From: CAWJNF01 sp963844235
Lineage (GTDB): Bacteria; Actinomycetota; Thermoleophilia; Gaiellales; Gaiellaceae
Length of the DNA: 64,000 nt
Assembly (NCBI GenBank): GCA_963844235.1
Contig: CAWJNF010000008.1
Span: 744,001-808,000 of the forward strand
Direction of reading: 5' to 3'
Shown here: positions 26,079-33,974 of the stretch, piece by piece
Layout: each line of letters starts with the position of its first letter
Position numbering within the stretch: position 1 is the first letter of the stretch
The notes under the pieces: generated by a model
Databases searched by the model: none
What the model was told of the DNA's origin: nothing
What the model saw: the letters and a program-made list of their open reading frames with translations, nothing else
Made by a program: the position numbers and the translations under genes

Positions 26079-27482
26079 ATGGCCCTTGCACAACGGAAGA
26101 CCGCGCTCCCGGTCGAGCCGGACGCTCGCCCGCGGCCGAAGCTAACGCTCGCCCCGCCGCCGTCGCCGGCACCCGAGCCCCTGCGCTTCTACCTGCGCGT
26201 CCGCACGCGCTTCGTCGTCAGCGTCGCCCTCAGCCTGGCCTGGGCCGCCGTGTCGATCTGGATCTCGCTCGCCTGGATCGGTGACCTGGGCGCGCTCGTG
26301 ACCCTACCGGTGGCGATCGCGATCATTTTCGGCATCGCCGTCATCCCCGGGTACCTCAACATGCAGCTCGTCTCCTCGGTCGTGCTCGACCGGCCGCGCG
26401 GGCTCCGCTTCGATCACGATTTCCCGGCGGTCACGGTGATCATCGCGGCGTACAACGAGGAGGCCGCTATCGCCGAGACCGTCGAGTACGCCCTACGGTC
26501 GGAGTACCCGGGCCGGTTCGAGGTCGTCGTCGTGGACGACGGCTCGACAGATGCCACACGCGACATCGTGCGGGCAGTGGCGCGCCGCGACTGGCGCGTC
26601 TGCCTCGTGAAGGCGAACCACGGGGGCAAGGCCAGGGCGCTGAACACCGTGCTCGAGAGGGTGCAGACTCCGCTCGTCGCGACCATCGACGCCGACACGC
26701 TGCTCATGCCGTGGAGCCTCAAGCACGGCGTGGCACGCTACCTCCAGTCCCCGCCCGACACGGTTGCCGTCGCCGGCTCCGTGCTCGTGCGCAACTCGCG
26801 CGCGAACCTGCTCGCGAAGATGCAGGAATGGGACTACTTCCTGGCCATCGCTGCCGTCAAGCGCCAGCAGGCGTTGCTTCAGGGCACGCTCGTCGCTCAG
26901 GGCGCCTTCAGCGTCTACCGCACCGAGTCGCTGAAGACAGTCGGAGGCTGGCCCGACCGGATCGGCGAGGACATCGTCCTCACCTGGTCGATGATCCGGC
27001 GGGGCGGACGCACGACGTTCGAGCCCACGGCGATCGCGTTCACCGAGGTACCGGTGCGGATGCGTCACTTCATGCGCCAGCGCCAGCGCTGGGCCCGGGG
27101 AATGATCGAGGGCCTGCGCGACCACGGCGGGACACTGCTGCGCCAGCGCAAGCTGCTCGCGCACTCGATCGCGGTGAACTACCTCTTTCCGTTCCTCGAC
27201 GGCATGTACAGCCTTGCCTTCCTCCCGGGCATCGTGCTCGCCTGCGCGGGGAACTTCATGATCGCGGGACCGATGACCGCCGCGGTGCTGCCGATGAACA
27301 TGCTGATCTCCTACGCGATGCTCCACCGCCAGCGCATCGTCTTCCGCCAGACCGGCCTGCGCATCCGCCGGAACTACACCGGCTTCCTCTGCTACATGCT
27401 TCTCTACGCGCCGATCATGTCGCCGGTCTCCTTCGTCGGTTACCTCAAGGAGCTCACGGGCGCGCAGCGGCGCTGGAAGTAG
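26079..27482 (+). CDS. Membrane processive GT2 glycosyltransferase (PgaC/cellulose-synthase-like)
   Basis: The ATG at 26079 gives 467 residues. Two N-terminal membrane helices lie near residues 40-100. The GT-A domain starts TVIIAAYNEEAAIAETV, with VVVDDGSTDATRDIV, DADTLL (the metal DxD) and the acceptor base in GEDIVLTW. The processive motif QRQRWARGM is present, and C-terminal helices follow. This set marks enzymes that polymerise beta-linked sugars while extruding them, such as poly-GlcNAc or cellulose-like synthases. No deacetylase or cyclic-di-GMP partner is adjacent. The polymer is not identified. Confidence 0.85.
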   Translation: MALAQRKTALPVEPDARPRPKLTLAPPPSPAPEPLRFYLRVRTRFVVSVALSLAWAAVSIWISLAWIGDLGALVTLPVAIAIIFGIAVIPGYLNMQLVSSVVLDRPRGLRFDHDFPAVTVIIAAYNEEAAIAETVEYALRSEYPGRFEVVVVDDGSTDATRDIVRAVARRDWRVCLVKANHGGKARALNTVLERVQTPLVATIDADTLLMPWSLKHGVARYLQSPPDTVAVAGSVLVRNSRANLLAKMQEWDYFLAIAAVKRQQALLQGTLVAQGAFSVYRTESLKTVGGWPDRIGEDIVLTWSMIRRGGRTTFEPTAIAFTEVPVRMRHFMRQRQRWARGMIEGLRDHGGTLLRQRKLLAHSIAVNYLFPFLDGMYSLAFLPGIVLACAGNFMIAGPMTAAVLPMNMLISYAMLHRQRIVFRQTGLRIRRNYTGFLCYMLLYAPIMSPVSFVGYLKELTGAQRRWK

Positions 27483-27486
27483 CCGT

Positions 27487-28170
27487 CTAGGCATGCCCGG
27501 GTGGGCGCAGCACCGCGAACTGGTCGGTGACCTCGAGCCGGCGCACGCCGAAGCGGTACAGGGCCGCCGGCCGGCCGCCGGCACGTCCCGGCTCGCGCCG
27601 CCCCCCGGTCGGCTCGAGCGTGCGGCGCCGCACGAGAACGCGCTGCAGGTTCGTGGCGGAGACCTCATGCCCGAGCGCTGCGACGTAGAGCTCTCGGAGC
27701 TCGGAGATCGTGAACTCGGCCGGCGCCAGCGCGAAGCCGACGTTCGTGTACGAGAGCTTCGCACGCAGACGCTCGCTGCCGGCGAGGACGATGGCGCGGT
27801 GGTCGAACGCGAGCTCGGGAGTCGCCTCGACGGGGTGCCAGAGCGTGTCCGTCGGGAGCGCCGGATCGACGTCCGAGGGCACGAGGCCGAGATACGTTGT
27901 CGCGAGCTGCCACTCGCTCGGGTGACGACCCGGTTCGGAGAGCGTCTCGAGCTGCTCCAGGTGCGACAGCTCCCGGACGTCGACCTTCACGGCCAGATGG
28001 CGCCTGATCGAGTCCTCGAGGGTCTCGCCCGGGACGAGGTAGCCGCCCGGAAGCGACCACCGCCCGGCGAAGGGCTCGATCGCACGCTCCCAGAGCAGCA
28101 CCTGGAGGCGGCCGTCGCGCACCTGCAGGACGACGGCGAGCGTGACGTGCGTGGGCGCTTCCCTGTCCAT
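27487..28170 (-). CDS. nrtR: NrtR-type transcriptional regulator of NAD biosynthesis
   Basis: The 227-residue protein has a Nudix fold (GRWSLPGGYLVPGETLEDSI) whose box is degraded: the REx2EE catalytic part reads RRHLAVKV, so hydrolysis is unlikely. The C-terminal half (FTISELRELYVAALGHEVSA, LQRVLVRRRTLEPTG) is a winged helix. This is the NrtR architecture, in which the Nudix domain senses an NAD metabolite, ADP-ribose in studied members, and the winged helix binds DNA. It is divergent from nadB-nadC-nadA with 86 bases between, where two similar boxes lie. It probably represses the nad genes and itself. Confidence 0.88.
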   Translation of the reverse strand: MDREAPTHVTLAVVLQVRDGRLQVLLWERAIEPFAGRWSLPGGYLVPGETLEDSIRRHLAVKVDVRELSHLEQLETLSEPGRHPSEWQLATTYLGLVPSDVDPALPTDTLWHPVEATPELAFDHRAIVLAGSERLRAKLSYTNVGFALAPAEFTISELRELYVAALGHEVSATNLQRVLVRRRTLEPTGGRREPGRAGGRPAALYRFGVRRLEVTDQFAVLRPPGHA

Positions 28171-28245
28171 GTTTTCGCTTGCGAGTTGCGAACTCTGCTA
28201 GACTCGTCTCCAAGGTTTTCGCTTCATGGTCGTAAACTAGCAGAG
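28171..28245. promoter_or_regulatory. Divergent nrtR/nadB control region with two likely NrtR boxes
   Basis: Two 23-base boxes begin with GTTTTCGCTT and end in CGAAC (28171-28193) or CGTAAAC (28215-28237). Each is roughly palindromic (GTTTTCG against CGTAAAC). An exact inverted repeat, CTCTGCTAG at 28193-28201 and CTAGCAGAG at 28237-28245, brackets the second box. Box one abuts the nrtR start, and box two lies 20 bases before nadB. This arrangement fits autoregulation plus repression of the operon. Consensus matching was by eye only. Confidence 0.65.
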
Positions 28246-28256
28246 GGAGCGCGCGC

Positions 28257-29651
28257 GTGGAAGAGCAACGGGTCGACCTCCTCGTGGTCGGCTCCGGCCT
28301 CGCCGGCCTCACCGCCGCCCTGACGTCTGCCGCGGAGGGCGCCTCTGTCGCGCTCGTCACTGCCGCCCCGCGGGCCTCGTCGTCGAGCTGGCGGGCCCAG
28401 GGCGGCATCGCCGCGGCACTTGGCGAAGACGACTCCCCCACGTTGCACGCCGGCGACACGCTCCGGGCCGGCCGCGGTCTCTGCCGACCGAGCGCGGTCG
28501 AGACGCTCGTGGAGGACGCCGCGGCGCGCGTCGCCGACCTCGTGACGCTCGGCGGCCGCTTCGACGCGGACCTCGGCCTCGAGGGTGGGCATTCGCGCCG
28601 CCGGATCGTCCACGCCGGGGGCGCGCAGACCGGCGAGCACGTCGCGCGGGCCCTGTGGGAACGCGCCGCCGCCGATCCCAACGTGAGGCTGGTCGAGGAC
28701 ACGCGCGTGCTCGCGCTCCGCGAGCATGACGGCCGCTGCGTGGGAGCGATGACCGAGCGCAGCCATATCGGCGCCCCGGCCACGCTCCTGGCAACGGGCG
28801 GCATGGCCGCTCTCTGGGAGCGGACGACGAACCCGCCCGGCGCGGTCGGCGACGGCGCGCTGCTCGCCTGGCGCGCGGGCGCGGCGCTCGCCGACCTCGA
28901 GCTCGTCCAGTTCCATCCGACCGTGCTCGCGCGGGGCGGGCTCCTCCTCAGCGAGGCGCTCCGCGGTGAGGGAGCCCTTCTGCTCGACGGCGGCGGCTCC
29001 CGGTTCACGGACGAGCTCGCGCCCAGGGACGTCGTCGCAAGGGCCGTCGGGTCGCGGGGAACGGCGCTGCTCGACCTGCGCCCGGTCGACCGCACGCGCT
29101 TCCCCGCGCTCATGCGCACGCTCGCCAACGCAGGCTTCGATCCGGCCGCGGAACCTGTGCCCGTCGCCCCGGCGGCCCACTACACGATGGGAGGGGTCGT
29201 CACCGATCTCGAAGGGCGCACTGAGGTGCCCGGCCTCTACGCGGCCGGCGAATGCGCGTGCACCGGGGTCCACGGGGCGAACCGGCTCGCGTCGAACTCG
29301 CTGCTCGAATGCCTTGTCTTCGGGCGCCGAGCTGCGCTCGCCGCGCAACACGAGCCGGACATGCCGAGACCCCTGCCGACCGCACGCCGGGAGGAGCCCT
29401 TGCCGGCCGTCACGCCGGAGCTCCGCCGAGCGTTCTGGGAGCACGCCGGGCTCGTTCGCGATGCGGCGGGCCTCGAGACCCTCCGCGAGCAGCCGCACCC
29501 ACTCGCGCGGCTCGTCGCCGAGGCGGCGCTCGCCCGCGAGGAGAGCCGCGGCGGCCACTTCCGGACCGACCACCCTGTCGAAGATCCGGCCCTGGCGGTG
29601 CACATCGTCCACCGGCGCGGGCAGGAGCCCGCCCTCGAGCAATGGATCTGA
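28257..29651 (+). CDS. nadB: L-aspartate oxidase
   Basis: The GTG at 28257 follows a GAGGGAG ribosome site. The 464-residue flavoprotein has the FAD fingerprint VVGSGLAGLTAALTSAAEGA at residues 10-29, SSSWRAQGGIAAALG, the FAD/substrate segment VQFHPTVLA, HYTMGGVVTDLEGRT and GANRLASNSLLECLVFG. It oxidises L-aspartate to iminoaspartate, the first step of de novo NAD synthesis. It is slightly shorter than the usual 500-540, mainly at the C-terminal helical domain. It is the first gene of nadBCA and overlaps nadC by 10 bases. Confidence 0.94.
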   Translation: MEEQRVDLLVVGSGLAGLTAALTSAAEGASVALVTAAPRASSSSWRAQGGIAAALGEDDSPTLHAGDTLRAGRGLCRPSAVETLVEDAAARVADLVTLGGRFDADLGLEGGHSRRRIVHAGGAQTGEHVARALWERAAADPNVRLVEDTRVLALREHDGRCVGAMTERSHIGAPATLLATGGMAALWERTTNPPGAVGDGALLAWRAGAALADLELVQFHPTVLARGGLLLSEALRGEGALLLDGGGSRFTDELAPRDVVARAVGSRGTALLDLRPVDRTRFPALMRTLANAGFDPAAEPVPVAPAAHYTMGGVVTDLEGRTEVPGLYAAGECACTGVHGANRLASNSLLECLVFGRRAALAAQHEPDMPRPLPTARREEPLPAVTPELRRAFWEHAGLVRDAAGLETLREQPHPLARLVAEAALAREESRGGHFRTDHPVEDPALAVHIVHRRGQEPALEQWI

Positions 29652-30490
29652 TCGCCCTCCCGACAGCCGAGCTGGCGCGTGTCGTCGAGACGGCGCTCGA
29701 GGAAGACCTCGGCCCGGGCGACGAGACCAGCAATGGGCTCTTCGACGCCGACGAGACCTGTCGCGCCGCGCTGCTGCTCAAGCAGCCGGGTGTCGTCTGC
29801 GGGCTCGCAGCGGCGGAAGCGGTGTTCCGCGCCCTCGATCCGGAGGCCGGCTTCGAGCCGCTCTCGACGGACGGTGACGCCGTCGGCGAAACGCCCGTCA
29901 CGGTGGCACGAGTCGAGGGCGCGACGCGGGCCCTGCTCTCCGGCGAGCGGACGGCCCTGAACCTGCTGGGACGCCTGAGCGGCATCGCCACGCTCACGCG
30001 CAGCTACGCCGACGCCGTAGCCGGCACCGGCGCAGTGCTGCTCGACACGCGCAAGACGACACCTGGCCTCCGTGCGCTCGAGAAGTACGCCGTGCGCTGT
30101 GGGGGCGGCACGAACCACCGGCTGGGCCTGTTCGACGGCATCCTCGTCAAGGACAACCATCTCCGCCTCGCCGGAGGAGTCACGGAGGCCGTCGAGCGGC
30201 TGCGCGCCGCCGGCTCCGGCTTCGAGATCGAGGTCGAGTGCGACACGCTCGACCAGGTCCGCGAGGCGCTTGCCGCCGGCGCCGACCGAATCCTGCTCGA
30301 CAACATGCCGCCCGTGCTCCTGCGCCGTGCGGTCGAGCTCACGGCCGGGCGGGCGGAGCTCGAGGCTTCCGGTGGGGTCACCCTGGAGACGATCCGCGCC
30401 GTCGCCGAGACCGGCGTCGACGTCATCTCCGTGGGCGCCCTCACGCATTCCGCCCGCTCACTCGACGTGTCGATGGAGGTGCTCGCGTGA
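29642..30490 (+). CDS. nadC: Nicotinate-nucleotide pyrophosphorylase (quinolinate phosphoribosyltransferase)
   Basis: The ATG at 29642 lies inside the end of nadB. The 282-residue product has EEDLGPGDETS, SGERTALNLLGRLSGIATLT, the PRPP/quinolinate residues LLDTRKTTPGLRALEKYAV and the segment GGGTNHRLGLFDGILVKDNH, then DNMPP and ASGGVTLETI. It makes NaMN from quinolinate and PRPP. It is in the usual size range and is coupled to nadA through a GTGA overlap. Confidence 0.95.
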   Translation: MDLIALPTAELARVVETALEEDLGPGDETSNGLFDADETCRAALLLKQPGVVCGLAAAEAVFRALDPEAGFEPLSTDGDAVGETPVTVARVEGATRALLSGERTALNLLGRLSGIATLTRSYADAVAGTGAVLLDTRKTTPGLRALEKYAVRCGGGTNHRLGLFDGILVKDNHLRLAGGVTEAVERLRAAGSGFEIEVECDTLDQVREALAAGADRILLDNMPPVLLRRAVELTAGRAELEASGGVTLETIRAVAETGVDVISVGALTHSARSLDVSMEVLA

Positions 30491-31449
30491 GCGCGCTCGC
30501 CGAAGCGCCGACGATCGGGCCGGATGCGATCCGGCCCCTGCAGGACGAGGTGCGCGAGCTTGCGCGCGCCCGCGACGCCGTGATCCTCGCCCACAACTAC
30601 CAGCTGCCCGAGGTCCAGGATGTCGCGGACTTCGTCGGGGACTCGCTCGGCCTCGCGCGCGAGGGCGCGGCCACCGACGCCGCGACGATCGCGTTCTGCG
30701 GCGTCCACTTCATGGCCGAGACGGCCGCGATCCTCTCGCCCGAGAAGACGGTCCTCATCCCCGACCTCGACGCCGGCTGCTCGCTGGCCGCCTCGATCAC
30801 GGGCGCCCAGCTCCGTGCCTGGAAGGCCGAGCATCCGGACGCGGTCGTCGTCTCCTACGTCAACACCACCGCGGAGGTGAAGGCGGAGACGGACTACTGC
30901 TGTACATCCGGCAACGCCGTCCAGGTCGTCGAGGCAATCCCCGCCGACCGGGAGATCCTCTTCCTCCCCGACCTCTACCTCGGCCTGTGGGTCGAGCGCG
31001 TCACGGGACGCAAGCTGACGATCTGGATGGGTGAATGCCATGTCCACGCCGGCATCCGCCCGTCCGACATCGAGCGCTGGCAGGCCGAGGCCCCCGACGC
31101 AGAGCTGCTCGTCCACCCGGAGTGCGGCTGCGCGAGCCAGTGCATGGCGTTCGGCAACGACCGCACGCACATCCTCTCCACGGAGGGGATGATCCGCTTC
31201 GCCCGCTCCTCGCCGAAGCAGCGCTTCCTCGTGGCGACCGAGACCGGGATCCTGCACCGGCTCGCCAAGGAAGCGCCCGAGAAGCGCTTCGAGGCCGTCT
31301 CCGAGCGTGCGATCTGCAAGTACATGAAGATGATCACGCTCGAGAAGCTCCGCGACTCCCTGCGCGACGAGAAGTTCGCCGTTACCGTGCCCGAGGAGAC
31401 GGCCGCCAGGGCGCGGCGCGCGCTCGAGCGTATGGTCGCGATCGGCTGA
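30487..31449 (+). CDS. nadA: Quinolinate synthase
   Basis: The GTG at 30487 overlaps the nadC stop. The 320-residue protein has ILAHNYQLPEVQDVADFVGD, the cluster-binding cysteines in DYCCTSGNA, HPECGCASQC and RAICKYMKMITLEK, and TETGILHRL. It condenses iminoaspartate with DHAP on a [4Fe-4S] enzyme to give quinolinate. The first 20 residues (IGPDAIRPLQ) carry a palindromic element at 30517-30537 that also occurs in intergenic DNA. The conserved core starts after it. The order nadB-nadC-nadA gives the whole aspartate-to-NaMN route. Confidence 0.95.
   Translation: MSALAEAPTIGPDAIRPLQDEVRELARARDAVILAHNYQLPEVQDVADFVGDSLGLAREGAATDAATIAFCGVHFMAETAAILSPEKTVLIPDLDAGCSLAASITGAQLRAWKAEHPDAVVVSYVNTTAEVKAETDYCCTSGNAVQVVEAIPADREILFLPDLYLGLWVERVTGRKLTIWMGECHVHAGIRPSDIERWQAEAPDAELLVHPECGCASQCMAFGNDRTHILSTEGMIRFARSSPKQRFLVATETGILHRLAKEAPEKRFEAVSERAICKYMKMITLEKLRDSLRDEKFAVTVPEETAARARRALERMVAIG
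30517..30537. repeat. Palindromic element inside nadA
   Basis: GGGCCGGAT and ATCCGGCCC flank GCG. This is the same element as in trpB and in several intergenic gaps, here translated as GPDAIRP in the NadA N-terminal tail. Confidence 0.75.
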
Positions 31450-31453
31450 CGGG

Positions 31454-32020
31454 ATGCGAATCGTCTCCTTTCCGGAGGCGGATGTCCCACGAGAGCTCCG
31501 CGTACAGGTGCGGGCCCTGCACGACGAGGCCTGGCCCGACTACAAGGCGGAGCGGGACGGGCCTGTGCACGACCCGGCGTTGCGGCCGTTGTCGATGCTG
31601 TTGCTCGACGGCGACCGCGTGCTCTCCGCGCTCGACATCCTGTCCAAGCAGATCCACCACCGGGGCCAGGGCTTCGACGCCAGCGGGCTGAGCACGGTCG
31701 TGACCGGCAGGGCCAACCGCGGCAAAGGCCACGGTCACCGGCTCGTGCAGGCTGCCCGCGATGCGATCGAGGCGAGCGGCGCCGACCTCGGCATCTTCAC
31801 CTGCGACAGCCCGCTGCAGGCGTTCTACGAGCGCGGCGGCTGGCAGCTCCTCCCGGGCACGGTACTCGTCGGAGGGACACCGGAGGCGCCGTTTCCCAGC
31901 GACCAGTTCGACAAGGTCACCATGGCGCGCTTCTTCTCGCAGCGCGCGCGCACCCTCGCCGACGCGTTCGTCGGTTGCCGGATCGAGCTGTATCCCGGCG
32001 AGATCGACAAGCTCTGGTAG
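31454..32020 (+). CDS. GNAT-family N-acetyltransferase
   Basis: The 188-residue protein starts five bases after nadA. The acetyl-CoA motif A is STVVTGRANRGKGHGHRLVQ around residues 79-98, followed by the motif-B region FYERGGWQLLPG. The substrate is unknown. The layout (HDEAWPDY start, DALDILSKQI-like strand, RGKG loop) recalls small GNATs including the aminoglycoside 2'-type, but this resemblance is too loose to name it. It may be cotranscribed with the nad genes without functional link. Confidence 0.75.
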   Translation: MRIVSFPEADVPRELRVQVRALHDEAWPDYKAERDGPVHDPALRPLSMLLLDGDRVLSALDILSKQIHHRGQGFDASGLSTVVTGRANRGKGHGHRLVQAARDAIEASGADLGIFTCDSPLQAFYERGGWQLLPGTVLVGGTPEAPFPSDQFDKVTMARFFSQRARTLADAFVGCRIELYPGEIDKLW

Positions 32021-32158
32021 CGCGCGCCGCGTCGCCGGTGCGATTCTTACCCTGCCCTTAGCCCGCTCTGAGGACCGCGTGAAGATGTCGCGGTGTAATC
32101 GACCGAGCGCGACTGCCGCGCTGACCGAGACCACGGATGCGACGCAAGGAGGAACGAC

Positions 32159-33031
32159 GTGACGAGGCAGGCCGAGCCGAAGCCCGGAGTGATGGAGGAG
32201 GAGCCTGACGATCACGACCGAGGGCTCGCGTTCGACCTGACGACCCTCATGGATCGGCGTCAGGTCATCAAGCTGATCGCCGGCGCCAGCCTCGTCTCCC
32301 TCGTCGGGGTCGCCTGCGGAGGCGACGACGGTGGCTCGACCGCGGTAGCGGGGGCGGCAACCGAGAACGCGGCCGGAGCGCAGACGACCGCGGTGTCCGT
32401 CGAGAGCTGTGAGGTCATCCCCGAGGAGACGGCCGGCCCGTATCCGGGCGACGGGTCGAACGGCCCCAACGTCCTCGCAGAGACCGGGATCGTTCGCAGC
32501 GACATCCGCTCGAGCTTCGGCTCGTCGAGCGGCGTCGCCGACGGGGTTCCGCTCACCGTCAACCTGCTGGTCCTGGACGGCGCGAACGGCTGCGCCCCCG
32601 TCGAGGGAGCGGCCGTCTACCTGTGGCACTGCGACCGCGAGGGGCGCTACTCGCTGTACTCCGAAGGAGCGACCGACCAGAACTACCTGCGCGGCGTGCA
32701 GGAGACCGACTCGGGCGGCGCGGTCAGCTTCACCAGCATCTTCCCCGCCTGCTACGCGGGCCGCTGGCCGCACCTCCACTTCGAGGTCTACTCGGACGTC
32801 GACAGCGCGACGGGCGGCGACGCTCCGATCGCGATCTCGCAGCTCGCGTTCCCGGCCGACGTCTGCGAGACCGTGTACGCGACCGACGGCTACAGCCAGA
32901 GCGTGACGAACCTCGGCCAGGTGTCGCTCGAGTCGGACAACGTCTTCGCCGACGGCTACGAGCTCGAGCTCGCGACGATGTCCGGCAGCGCCGCGGACGG
33001 CTTCGTCGCCGAGCTGACGGTTGTCGTGTAG
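32159..33031 (+). CDS. Exported intradiol ring-cleavage dioxygenase-like lipoprotein
   Basis: The GTG at 32159 follows an AGGAGG-like site. The 290-residue protein has a long N-terminus with a twin-Arg-like DRRQVIKLIAGASLVSLVG leading to the lipobox GVAC near residue 57. The second part is an intradiol dioxygenase fold: EETAGPYPGDGSN, YLWHCDREGRYSLYS with the tyrosine iron-ligand region and RWPHLHFEVY with the histidines. Family enzymes use Fe(III) to cleave catechols. Export as a possible Tat lipoprotein is seen in actinobacteria, where the substrate is unclear. No aromatic pathway genes are nearby. Confidence 0.82.
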   Translation: MTRQAEPKPGVMEEEPDDHDRGLAFDLTTLMDRRQVIKLIAGASLVSLVGVACGGDDGGSTAVAGAATENAAGAQTTAVSVESCEVIPEETAGPYPGDGSNGPNVLAETGIVRSDIRSSFGSSSGVADGVPLTVNLLVLDGANGCAPVEGAAVYLWHCDREGRYSLYSEGATDQNYLRGVQETDSGGAVSFTSIFPACYAGRWPHLHFEVYSDVDSATGGDAPIAISQLAFPADVCETVYATDGYSQSVTNLGQVSLESDNVFADGYELELATMSGSAADGFVAELTVVV

Positions 33032-33055
33032 GGGCCGGATGTATCCGGCCCCTAC
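33028..33055. repeat. Perfect palindromic element between convergent genes
   Basis: Thirteen-base arms GTAGGGGCCGGAT and ATCCGGCCCCTAC are separated by GT. It overlaps the stop of the dioxygenase gene and lies just before the end of the convergent RTX gene, so it could act as a bidirectional terminator hairpin, though it lacks a T-run. Confidence 0.8.
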
Positions 33056-33061
33056 CTGCCC

Positions 33062-33640
33062 TCAACCGCGACTCAGCGTCTCGTCCTCGCCGTCGGCGAC
33101 CACGAACACGGTCTCGCAGCCTTCGGTCACATCGCCCGCGCGCACGTAGGCCGTGTCGGTGCCCTCGCCGCAGTCGAGGTGATCGCGGGCGCCGTCGTCC
33201 GCCTTCGCGAACAGCACGTCGTCGCCGCCCTCGCCCCAGAGCGTGTCGGCGCCGAGACCGCCGCCGAGCCGGTCGGCGCCGTCGCCGCCCCGCACGACGT
33301 CGTCGCCCTGGTTCCCGCGCAGGCGATCGTCGCCGTTCCAGCCGCGGACGCGATCGTCGCCCTCTCCCCCCCACTCGTCGTCGTTCCCGCCCCCTCCGCC
33401 GAGATCGTCGCCGTCGGGACCTCCGTCGAGGATGTCGTTGCCCGCCTGCCCTCGGACGATGTCTCTCCCCGCGCCCGACAGGACGACGTCGTTGCCGGCG
33501 AGCGCGACGATGACGTCTCCCTTCGGCGTTCCCGCGATGGCGTCGTGGCGGTCGGTGCCGACGATCACGGCGGCCGCCGCGCCCGAAGCCGCGACGAGGG
33601 TGGCGCCGAGCGCGACCAGAATGGAGAGCCTGAGCTTCAC
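33062..33640 (-). CDS. Secreted RTX/hemolysin-type calcium-binding repeat protein
   Basis: The GTG at 33640 is preceded by GGAGGAGC. The 192-residue protein has a signal peptide (KLRLSILVALGATLVAAS) and then six or more RTX-like nonapeptides of the form GxxGxD (LAGNDVVLSGAGRDIVRG, NGDDRLRGNQGDDVVRGGDG, GLGADTLWGEGGDDVLF). A C-terminal part with two Cys (DCGEGTDT, EGCETVF) follows. RTX repeats bind Ca2+ and fold outside the cell. No toxin or protease domain is attached. A Sec signal instead of a type I secretion system is normal for such actinobacterial proteins. Confidence 0.85.
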   Translation of the reverse strand: MKLRLSILVALGATLVAASGAAAAVIVGTDRHDAIAGTPKGDVIVALAGNDVVLSGAGRDIVRGQAGNDILDGGPDGDDLGGGGGNDDEWGGEGDDRVRGWNGDDRLRGNQGDDVVRGGDGADRLGGGLGADTLWGEGGDDVLFAKADDGARDHLDCGEGTDTAYVRAGDVTEGCETVFVVADGEDETLSRG

Positions 33641-33826
33641 GATGCTCCTCCTCGGTTGACCTGAGGGAGGAGACCAGCCGCGTGCTAGGAGGGAGTGAGA
33701 AGATCGTGCACGTCTCGTTCGGACTCGGTGAGCGGCGCTTACGAGTTCTGTAAGGCGTTTGTGACCGCCTGCCCCGCCACCGGACAACGCGGCGGCGGTG
33801 CCCCGAGCACGCATACGCTTGCGGTG

Positions 33827-33970
33827 ATGCACGTCATCGAGCTCACGGACGAGGAGCTCCGGATCGTCCGCACGGCGCTGCACGCCTTCCTCGACGACTT
33901 CGGGCACGAGGAGGCGGACATCCTGCAGGTCGTCAAGGCGATCCTCGCGAAGCTCCCCGACAACACGTAG
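33827..33970 (+). CDS. Small conserved-looking hypothetical protein (47 aa)
   Basis: The ATG at 33827 encodes a 47-residue, mostly helical acidic protein: MHVIELTDEELRIVRTALHA, then a DDFGHEEADILQVVKAILAK stretch. The regular charge pattern and tight placement five bases before the carboxylase gene support coding. The function is unknown. A longer upstream extension in the same frame is Ser/Arg-rich and not credible. Confidence 0.6.
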   Translation: MHVIELTDEELRIVRTALHAFLDDFGHEEADILQVVKAILAKLPDNT

Positions 33971-33974
33971 CCGC

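Noticed and set aside
26079..27490. Antisense and shifted open frames over the GT2 synthase gene
   Set aside because: The sense frame holds every GT2 motif; the others are composition shadows.
27487..28170. Nudix hydrolase acting on a metabolite
   Set aside because: The catalytic REx2EE residues are missing, a winged-helix domain is present, and the gene is divergent from nad genes, so a regulator fits better.
33062..33640. Open plus-strand frame with many Val/Ala/Pro residues across the RTX gene
   Set aside because: It is the complement of the repeated GxxGxD codons. The minus strand has a signal peptide and ribosome site.
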